Shown in pieces: positions 4,713-9,238 of a DNA stretch of 9,238 nucleotides. The notes under the pieces are model-generated. The model searched no databases, was not told the origin of the DNA, and saw only the letters and a program-made list of their open reading frames with translations. The stretch is from Bacilli bacterium (GTDB lineage Bacteria; Bacillota_I; Bacilli_A; RF39; UBA660). The translations under genes were made by a program, and so were the position numbers. Within the stretch, counting starts at the first letter, position 1. Every line of letters begins with the position of its first letter. The DNA is taken from contig CAAHEC010000053.1 in NCBI GenBank assembly GCA_900772415.1, positions 1 through 9,238 on the forward strand, written 5' to 3'.

Positions 4713-4732
4713 TTAGTTAGAGGTGAATATTT

Positions 4733-4771
4733 TTGTTTAATTTTGATATGTTAATGATTAAATCAATTTAA
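4733..4771 (+). CDS. Possible 12-codon ORF downstream of the divergent promoter
   Basis: TTG at 4733 follows a good SD (GAGGTG, 4720-4725, spacing 7) and the plus promoter at 4684-4712, but encodes only LFNFDMLMIKSI before TAA. The residues resemble the start of phage/ICE XRE repressors (MFNFDxLxxxI), so it may be a leader peptide or the stub of a lost regulator gene. Nothing else on plus is read from this promoter before 6200. Confidence 0.25.
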   Translation: MFNFDMLMIKSI

Positions 4772-4805
4772 TTTTATAGTTGCTGTAAAAGTTATTAGGA
4801 TAAAC

Positions 4806-4826
4806 AAAAAAGGACTTTCATCCTTT
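4806..4826 (-). terminator. Terminator of the LysR-type gene
   Basis: AAAGGA/TCCTTT stem (4809-4814 with 4821-4826) followed on minus by a T run; it overlaps the stop codon. Confidence 0.75.
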
Positions 4827-5712
4827 ATAGTTCATCATCATTTATAAATAATCTTAGAAATTCTTTTGTAGATGGTGTTAATTTATCTTTTATATAAGAT
4901 AAACTAATTCTTGCTTCTATATTGATATCTTTAATATCTAGATTTGAATTGTTTTCTATTGAATCTTTTAATACTACCCCAATTCCAAAACCAGATTTAG
5001 CATAAGATATTATTCTGTCTGTACTATCAAATTCGTATTTTATGTTGGGATTGATTTTATTTTTCAAGAAATATTCATTAATTATACTTCTTTCAGCAGT
5101 TTGACTTGTGGGTAAGATAAGTGGAGAATTTTCAAAATTTATATTTCCACTAAAGAATATAGGATTATAAACAAGGCAATAATTCGTAGTGTATAGTTCT
5201 TTAGTTTTTATTTCCTGTAATTTTGTGCTTAGATCATTGTAATTTTTGTCTATCATTAAATCTATTGCATACTGTGTTAATTTTTTATACAAGCCATTTG
5301 AAGTGTCATTTATTATTTTTATTGCAACGTTTGGATATTTTTCTTTGAATTTTAGTAATTTTGGTTTCAATAATGTTTCTTCAATGTCAGCGGATGTGCC
5401 AATGGTGATTTTGCAATTATTTATTTGTACTGTTTGTTTGTATTCTTTTTCGGCTAATAAAATTTCATTATAAATTTTTTCATATCTTTCAAAATAGAAT
5501 CTTCCCGTTGGAGTTAGTTGTAAATTTTTGTTTTTGGGAGTAGGAATAACAAGTTTTTCGTTAAGTTCATCTTCTAACTCTTTTATATGTCTTGATACAA
5601 AGCTAACATTTACATTTAGCTTTTTACTAGCTTCAGTCATATTATTTGATTGTCCTAGAATCACAAAAGTTCTAATGTTATCTAAATTCATTTTTTGAGA
5701 ATTAAGTCCCAT
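4825..5712 (-). CDS. LysR-family transcription regulator
   Basis: A 295-aa protein of normal LysR length. The N-terminal winged helix (9-66) contains the typical helix pair NMTEASKKLNVNVSFVSRHIKELEDEL (24-50) and LTPTG (66-70), followed by a linker helix (71-94). The effector-binding domain (about 98-290) begins KITIGTSADIEETLL. LysR proteins act as tetramers that sense a small ligand and usually regulate a nearby or divergent promoter; the ligand here is unknown. The start at 5712 is supported by SD GAGGGGTGA. It has a strong promoter of its own, with an inverted CTTTGCA repeat directly upstream. A LysR regulator flanked by two XRE regulators is unusual for an element's regulatory block. Confidence 0.9.
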   Translation of the reverse strand: MGLNSQKMNLDNIRTFVILGQSNNMTEASKKLNVNVSFVSRHIKELEDELNEKLVIPTPKNKNLQLTPTGRFYFERYEKIYNEILLAEKEYKQTVQINNCKITIGTSADIEETLLKPKLLKFKEKYPNVAIKIINDTSNGLYKKLTQYAIDLMIDKNYNDLSTKLQEIKTKELYTTNYCLVYNPIFFSGNINFENSPLILPTSQTAERSIINEYFLKNKINPNIKYEFDSTDRIISYAKSGFGIGVVLKDSIENNSNLDIKDINIEARISLSYIKDKLTPSTKEFLRLFINDDEL

Positions 5713-5743
5713 AATAATTCACCCCTCAATTTAATTTGACTGT

Positions 5744-5771
5744 ATTATACTAAAAATATCTTAAAAGTCAA
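5744..5771 (-). promoter_or_regulatory. Promoter of the LysR-type gene
   Basis: TTGACT (5766-5771) and TATAAT (5744-5749) on minus with a 16-bp spacer; start point near 5737. Confidence 0.85.
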
Positions 5772-5776
5772 CAATT

Positions 5777-5826
5777 CTTTGCAAAATGTGTGAAAAAGTA
5801 CGCAAGAAATGTACAAAAATGCAAAG
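5777..5826. promoter_or_regulatory. Candidate operator: inverted CTTTGCA repeat upstream of the LysR promoter
   Basis: CTTTGCA (5777-5783) and TGCAAAG (5820-5826) are perfect inverted copies 36 bp apart, with GTAC...GTAC between them (5799-5802, 5811-5814). The left copy ends 5 bp upstream of the -35 box. The same 7-mer occurs at 4683-4689 and 7695-7701. Confidence 0.4.
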
Positions 5827-5832
5827 AAAAAT

Positions 5833-5859
5833 AAAAAAACGAAATTATTTATCGTTTTT
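5833..5859 (-). terminator. Terminator of the single-HTH XRE gene
   Basis: AAAAACGA/TCGTTTTT stem (5835-5842 with 5852-5859), with T7 on minus (5833-5839). It spans the stop codon. Confidence 0.7.
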
Positions 5860-6111
5860 ATTATCTTTACTCATCAATTCTTCATATCCGTCAAAAAACA
5901 TTCTAATATCAAAATTATATATTTGTGCTAAGTAAAATAGCGTGTCTAGTGATACTCCTTTGTCAAAATTAGGACTTTCGACATGGGATATAAAACTTCG
6001 GCTCATCCCAGCGTCTTCTGCAAATTTTTCTTGGGACTTGCCAACGATGTTTTGTCTAATTGATTTCATATTTTTGCCTATTAGAGCAAATAATTCATAA
6101 GTTGATTTCAC
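5845..6111 (-). CDS. Single-domain XRE-family regulator
   Basis: An 88-aa protein consisting almost entirely of one XRE helix-turn-helix domain (about 12-74). The two helices are seen in SQEKFAEDAGMSRSFISHVES (26-46) and the fold ends in LDTLFYLAQIYNFDIRMFF. The start is GTG at 6111, supported by SD GAGGTG with 5-nt spacing. A short dyad CGTCC-N5-GGACG (6161-6175) lies about 50 bp upstream, between this gene and the plus-strand promoter at 6207-6212. The protein could therefore control both directions. Its targets cannot be read from sequence. Confidence 0.85.
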   Translation of the reverse strand: MKSTYELFALIGKNMKSIRQNIVGKSQEKFAEDAGMSRSFISHVESPNFDKGVSLDTLFYLAQIYNFDIRMFFDGYEELMSKDNKNDK

Positions 6112-6160
6112 AGTAACACCTCACTTACTTAATTTTATAAAAATATTCATGATAGTTCTG

Positions 6161-6175
6161 CGTCCCGACAGGACG
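6161..6175. promoter_or_regulatory. GC-rich dyad in the divergent intergenic region, candidate operator
   Basis: CGTCC-CGACA-GGACG is a perfect 5-bp inverted repeat, conspicuously GC-rich in this background, midway between the divergent XRE gene and the plus promoter at 6207. On plus it is followed by A's rather than T's, so it is not a terminator for plus transcripts. Confidence 0.35.
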
Positions 6176-6203
6176 ACAAAAAAAGTGCAGTTCAATCATT
6201 TTG

Positions 6204-6212
6204 TGATATAAT
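6204..6212 (+). promoter_or_regulatory. Extended -10 promoter for the rightward genes
   Basis: TG-A-TATAAT (6204-6212) with a poor -35. CAATCA (6193-6198) and TGATTG (6221-6226) form an inverted repeat around the -10 that could hold a repressor. Confidence 0.5.
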
Positions 6213-6282
6213 GGTGTCATTGATTGCTAATTTGTAGAATTTAGAATTAGTATAATTATGTAGTGAATTGTTTGGAAAAGTT

Positions 6283-6648
6283 ATGTGGTTTATTCGTATA
6301 TATTATGCTTGGTATAAAATAATATATACATTTACTTGTGAAAGAAAGGAATATAATGTATGTAAGAGAAAGAAATTGGTTGATTATTCTAGCATATCCA
6401 AGAGTAATGTTAATAATATTTTGGATAAAGCTGTAATGGCAACAATGAATTATGATATTAATGAAATAATGCAGTTTTTAAATAATCTACTTTCTAAGAA
6501 TCGAACCATTATTGTAGAAACTGAAATAAATAATTATTTGAAAATAATAAAATCAAAGTCATTGACGTATGCTAACTTTTGTGTAATGCAGAGGGATATT
6601 AATATTATCATTGATATGTTTAGCAATAGCAAAAAATACTTCAAATAG
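6283..6648 (+). CDS. Unrecognised protein, probable 5' part of an interrupted gene
   Basis: An open frame of 121 codons from the ATG at 6283 (or 126 from a TTG at 6268). The part from about residue 30 onward looks like real protein (LVDYSSISKSNVNNILDKAV...SLTYANFCVMQRDINIIIDMFSNSKKYFK). The first 25 residues are aromatic-rich and have only a weak SD. A far better SD (AAGAAAGGA, 6342-6350) serves the ATG at 6356 in a different frame, which begins MYVRERN and would join this frame near 6374 if one base were gained. At the far end, the A6 run (6631-6636) precedes a stop, while the -1 frame continues as QIEEAYFNAKDL. No family recognised; it is probably a degraded or recoded gene of about 190 codons in total. 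Confidence 0.45.
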   Translation: MWFIRIYYAWYKIIYTFTCERKEYNVCKRKKLVDYSSISKSNVNNILDKAVMATMNYDINEIMQFLNNLLSKNRTIIVETEINNYLKIIKSKSLTYANFCVMQRDINIIIDMFSNSKKYFK

Positions 6649-6923
6649 AAGAAGCATATTTTAATGCAAAAGATTTAATATTGAAGGTTATTGAATATAA
6701 CGAAAGAAAGATTTCACTTCCTGCTAATTTAGATAATATTATAACTTATCAATTTAGATATTCTATTGCAAAAAAAGATATAAAATTGGTAGTTTTGTAT
6801 TTTTATTTGTATTTAGCAATATTTTGCTATTTATTAGATAGTAAAGATTATTCAAAAGATTTAAAAAGATATAAAATTCACAAAGAAGAATATGAAATTC
6901 CTTATTATTTGGATTATATCTAA
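6630..6923 (+). pseudogene. 3' part of the interrupted gene (-1 frame)
   Basis: Open from just after a TAG at 6627-6629, this frame reads QKILQIEEAYFNAKDLILKVIEYNERKISLPANLDNII and ends IPYYLDYI at 6923. It contains a hydrophobic stretch, LVVLYFYLYLAIFCYLL (residues roughly 66-82 of this frame), that could be a membrane helix. Only a TTG at 6681 with no SD is available as a start, and coding character begins before it. It therefore looks like the continuation of the preceding frame after a one-base slip at the A6 run. No family recognised. Confidence 0.45.
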
Positions 6924-7004
6924 TAATTTTATGTACTTATATTATTAATAACATGAAATATGGTAAAGTGTGAAAAAATTTTGTTTGTTTAGAAAGAGGA
7001 ATAT

Positions 7005-7619
7005 ATGAAAAATAAAATTAAAAACGAAGAAGAAGCATTACAAGAAAAAATAAAAAAAGTGGTTGAGAAAAATCAGAAATTAGAAGAGGAGAATAAAAAG
7101 CTAAAAAATGAATTATCTGAAGCAAATAATAAAGTTCTTGAACAAGAAAGAGAAAGACAGTTGGAATTAGCAAAATTATTTGTTGAATCTTATAAAATAA
7201 ATAAAATGCTGAAGCATATATCAATTATTTTTTTTATTGTTGTTGGTGTTGCTTGTGTTTTATATGGAAGCTATGTTTATAAGCATAGAAGCCTTTTTTA
7301 TCATTTTAATTCATCAAGTGAAAAATTTGAATGTAGTACCACATTTACAAAGAGTAGTAATGAATATATTTTAAACCCTTGCAAATTAAAGATAAATGAT
7401 AGTAATATCTCTTATGATGATATAAAAAGAGTAGAATTAAAGTATGATAATCAATTAATAGTTGGGTATGATGGTTACAAATCCGATTTATTAAGTGAAA
7501 GCATTGATTCTAATGAAATGTTTTCTGATAAAAAGGTAAGAAATATAAAAAAATGGTATTATGAAATTACATATATTTTAAATGATAAAAATCGAGTTGA
7601 AAGTATCAAGCTATCATAG
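7005..7619 (+). CDS. Coiled-coil membrane protein with extracytoplasmic domain, unknown function
   Basis: A 204-aa protein with three parts. Residues 5-60 form a charged Lys/Glu-rich coiled coil (KVVEKNQKLEEENKKLKNELSEANNKVLEQERER). Residues 71-92 form a single membrane helix (HISIIFFIVVGVACVLYGSYVY). Residues 95-204 form a mostly beta-type polar domain with two cysteines (C110, C126) that could pair if outside the cell. The basic coiled coil would lie in the cytoplasm. SD AAAGAGGA just before the ATG fixes the start. A clear terminator follows, separating it from the transporter gene. I do not recognise a family; membrane anchoring of an oligomer is all that can be inferred. Confidence 0.78.
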   Translation: MKNKIKNEEEALQEKIKKVVEKNQKLEEENKKLKNELSEANNKVLEQERERQLELAKLFVESYKINKMLKHISIIFFIVVGVACVLYGSYVYKHRSLFYHFNSSSEKFECSTTFTKSSNEYILNPCKLKINDSNISYDDIKRVELKYDNQLIVGYDGYKSDLLSESIDSNEMFSDKKVRNIKKWYYEITYILNDKNRVESIKLS

Positions 7620-7631
7620 TTTTAAGACTGC

Positions 7632-7660
7632 AAAAGTGCTGTATAGACTGGCATTTTTTT
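7632..7660 (+). terminator. Terminator after the coiled-coil membrane protein
   Basis: AAAAGTGC (7632-7639) pairs with GCATTTTT (7651-7658, one G-U) around an 11-nt loop, with a T7 run at 7654-7660. Confidence 0.75.
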
Positions 7661-7694
7661 GTATTTAGTAAAAATTTGTTTTTGATAAATTATG

Positions 7695-7732
7695 CTTTGC
7701 ATATACAATAAATTTATTTTTTATAGTATAAT
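7695..7732 (+). promoter_or_regulatory. Promoter region of the ABC transporter gene with CTTTGCA motif
   Basis: TATAAT at 7727-7732 with a weak -35 (TACAAT, 7704-7709). The motif CTTTGCA at 7695-7701 sits just upstream, in the extended context GCTTTGCATA also found at 4682-4691. Confidence 0.45.
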
Positions 7733-7752
7733 TTAAAGTAGGTGATGATATA

Positions 7753-9238
7753 GTGATTGAATTGAATGGAATCAGTAAAGCGGTCGCTTCAAAAATTATA
7801 CTGAATAATATAAATATGAGTTTTCCGAAAAATGGATTTATATGTTTGGTTGGTTCAAACGGTTCTGGAAAATCTACACTCCTTAATATAATTGGAGGAA
7901 TAGATAGACCGACTTCTGGAAGTGTTAATTTTAATGGTGTAAATATTAATGAAATGAACGAAAAAGATAAATCGCTTTTTTATGAAAATCATGTTAGTTT
8001 TATATTTCAAAATCTAAATTTATTTGAGAATGAAAGTGTAATTGATAATATAAATATTGTAAGTGATTTATCAGCAAATGATGATTTAATAAAATATTTA
8101 GGGTTAATTTCTATTCTAAATAAAAAAGTAAAGAACTTATCAGGTGGAGAACAACAAAAAGTTGCCATAGCACGTGCTTTAAGCAAAGATAGTGAAATTT
8201 TATTAGCAGACGAACCTACTTCTTCACTTGATTATGATATGAAAGTTAAAGTGTTTGAATATTTGAAACAAATCTCTCGTAAACGATTAGTAATTATGGT
8301 TTCACATGATTTGGAATTAGTTCAGAAATATTGTAATTATGCTGTTGTAATGAATGAAGGTAACATAATAAGAACTACTAAATGTTGTCCTATCGAATTT
8401 AATGAATTAACAAATTTTGAAGAATTTCATAATAATTTTAAAATGTTTAAGTTTTTGAAATATAACTTTTTTTCAAATAAAAAAAAGTTGATATTTAGTA
8501 ATATTCTTCTTTCTTTTACTTTTGTAATGATATTGATATCATTGGCATTGGCATCTATAAACTTTGTGAAATTACACGCTGATACAATGAATGCTGAAAA
8601 TGATGGTTTAATGATTTTTGAAAAAATACAATCAAGTAATGATGGCGATTTAATTGTTGCAAATGACTTTTCTGATTCTGATATTGAATATTTATCAAAA
8701 GAAAAAGTATCTAATAGTGAATTGATAATAGGTAAAACTATAAATGTTACTGGAAAGCCAATCAATTTTAGCATTAATGTGAAAAAAGATAGTAATTTAT
8801 ACTATCAGCATTTGTTAATTAATAAATTATCGTTTGTAAATATTAATTCAATAAAATATGAAATTACTGGAAAAGTTCCAGAAAATAATAATGAAATTGT
8901 AATAAGCTCTTATCTTGCTGATTACATTATAAAATATGGTGTATTAAAAACTGACGGAGATGTATTTAGACCAGAAAATTATAATGATATTATAAATAAT
9001 AATCAACTTTTGGCACTCGGATCTATCGGAGTTAAAATTGCTGGTATTTATGATATTAATAAAGATAAGTTTAATTTATTAAATACGAATGACAAATTAC
9101 CATCAAATTATAATAATTTAAACGAGTTGCTTGATGAATATATTACTAATCTTGCCGGAAATATTTATGTTACCGATAATTTTTTTGAATTGTTCTCTAA
9201 TTTAACTCCTACTGTCAATGATAATTATATTTTCAAAC
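7753..9238 (+). CDS. Fused ABC transporter ATPase-permease, MacB/FtsX-like (runs off right edge)
   Basis: One open frame of 495 codons from a GTG (SD AGGTGA, 7740-7745, spacing 7) continues past the window. The N-terminal ~230 residues are a complete ABC ATPase: Walker A GSNGSGKST (34-42), Q-loop region FIFQNLNLFE, signature LSGGEQ (129-134), Walker B ILLADEP (149-155, D153/E154) and switch histidine VSHD (H185). It is of the LolD/MacB/BceA type. A membrane helix (about 246-272, LIFSNILLSFTFVMILISLALASINFV) then opens an FtsX-type permease, followed by a large Asn-rich extracytoplasmic domain. NBD-first fusion is the MacB architecture, used for export or release of peptides, drugs or lipoproteins. 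The cargo is unknown, and the remaining permease helices should lie to the right. Confidence 0.88.
   Translation, partial: MIELNGISKAVASKIILNNINMSFPKNGFICLVGSNGSGKSTLLNIIGGIDRPTSGSVNFNGVNINEMNEKDKSLFYENHVSFIFQNLNLFENESVIDNINIVSDLSANDDLIKYLGLISILNKKVKNLSGGEQQKVAIARALSKDSEILLADEPTSSLDYDMKVKVFEYLKQISRKRLVIMVSHDLELVQKYCNYAVVMNEGNIIRTTKCCPIEFNELTNFEEFHNNFKMFKFLKYNFFSNKKKLIFSNILLSFTFVMILISLALASINFVKLHADTMNAENDGLMIFEKIQSSNDGDLIVANDFSDSDIEYLSKEKVSNSELIIGKTINVTGKPINFSINVKKDSNLYYQHLLINKLSFVNINSIKYEITGKVPENNNEIVISSYLADYIIKYGVLKTDGDVFRPENYNDIINNNQLLALGSIGVKIAGIYDINKDKFNLLNTNDKLPSNYNNLNELLDEYITNLAGNIYVTDNFFELFSNLTPTVNDNYIFK

Larger units (their letters stand above)
3061..9238. mobile_element. Putative integrated element entering at tRNA-Arg(CCU), right end not in window
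   Basis: The left boundary is placed at the shared 10-bp GCCTCCTAAG (3061-3070, repeated at 3271-3280), immediately after the truncated tRNA. Inside are a replacement tRNA, a replication-initiator-like protein, three transcription regulators in a minus-strand block, orphan genes and an ABC transporter, a cargo-like mixture. The window contains no integrase, relaxase, type IV secretion or phage structural gene, so whether this is an ICE, phage remnant or other island cannot be decided. Confidence 0.55.

Noticed and set aside
5246..5473. 75-codon plus frame inside the LysR gene
   Set aside because: Antisense shadow of a well-supported LysR coding sequence; no SD or family match.
6161..6180. 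GC-rich hairpin as a rho-independent terminator
   Set aside because: On plus it is followed by A's, and on minus the T run precedes rather than follows the stem; an operator is more likely.
6356..6436. 26-codon frame MYVRERNWLIIL...
   Set aside because: It has the best local SD but codes only briefly; I treat it as the displaced start of the interrupted gene rather than a separate peptide gene.
7018..7224. 68-codon minus frame opposite the coiled coil
   Set aside because: The Leu/Phe-rich reading is the complement of Lys/Glu-rich coiled-coil codons, a common shadow.
8427..8774. 115-codon minus frame within the ABC transporter
   Set aside because: The plus frame is continuous with clear ABC motifs; this is a shadow.

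Overview
The window is low-GC (clearly AT-dominated) bacterial DNA. SD-type ribosome binding sites, sigma-A-like promoters, ordinary use of TGA as stop and TGG for Trp, and the protein families present suggest a low-GC Firmicute or Mollicutes-related lineage, probably an uncultured gut-type Bacilli/RF39-like genome. The lineage is an inference from style and gene content; no species marker is present.

Positions 1-3030 look like host chromosome. From the left they hold the N-terminus of a metallo-beta-lactamase-fold hydrolase (minus), a compact RNA-based module (about 430-1030), tRNA-Leu(CAA) (minus), a Tam41-type CDP-diacylglycerol synthase, a two-helix membrane protein and an HD-domain phosphohydrolase. 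The RNA module is the most interesting part. It has a plus-strand mRNA of about 290 nt encoding a 48-aa protein with an N-terminal hydrophobic helix. A convergent minus-strand RNA with its own promoter and terminator overlaps the 3' end of that mRNA. A second, truncated copy of the antisense RNA sits next to it, adjoining a decayed copy of the peptide gene. The arrangement is that of a type I toxin-antitoxin locus of the TxpA/RatA or BsrG/SR4 kind. In addition, the mRNA 5' end is complementary to its own 3' hairpin.

At 3031-3070 there is exactly the 5' half of a tRNA-Arg(CCU) gene, cut immediately after the anticodon loop. A complete but different tRNA-Arg(CCU) follows at 3241-3317. I read this as the left junction of an element that split the host tRNA and carries a replacement. 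The genes to the right fit a mobile element: a replication-initiator-like winged-helix protein (plus), a double-HTH XRE regulator, a LysR regulator and a single-HTH XRE regulator (all minus), an unrecognised gene that looks frameshifted, a coiled-coil/membrane protein, and the start of a fused ABC ATPase-permease that runs off the right edge (all plus). A 7-bp motif, CTTTGCA, recurs in regulator and transporter promoter regions and may tie the regulators to the transporter. No integrase, relaxase or conjugation gene lies in the window, so the type of element is undetermined.
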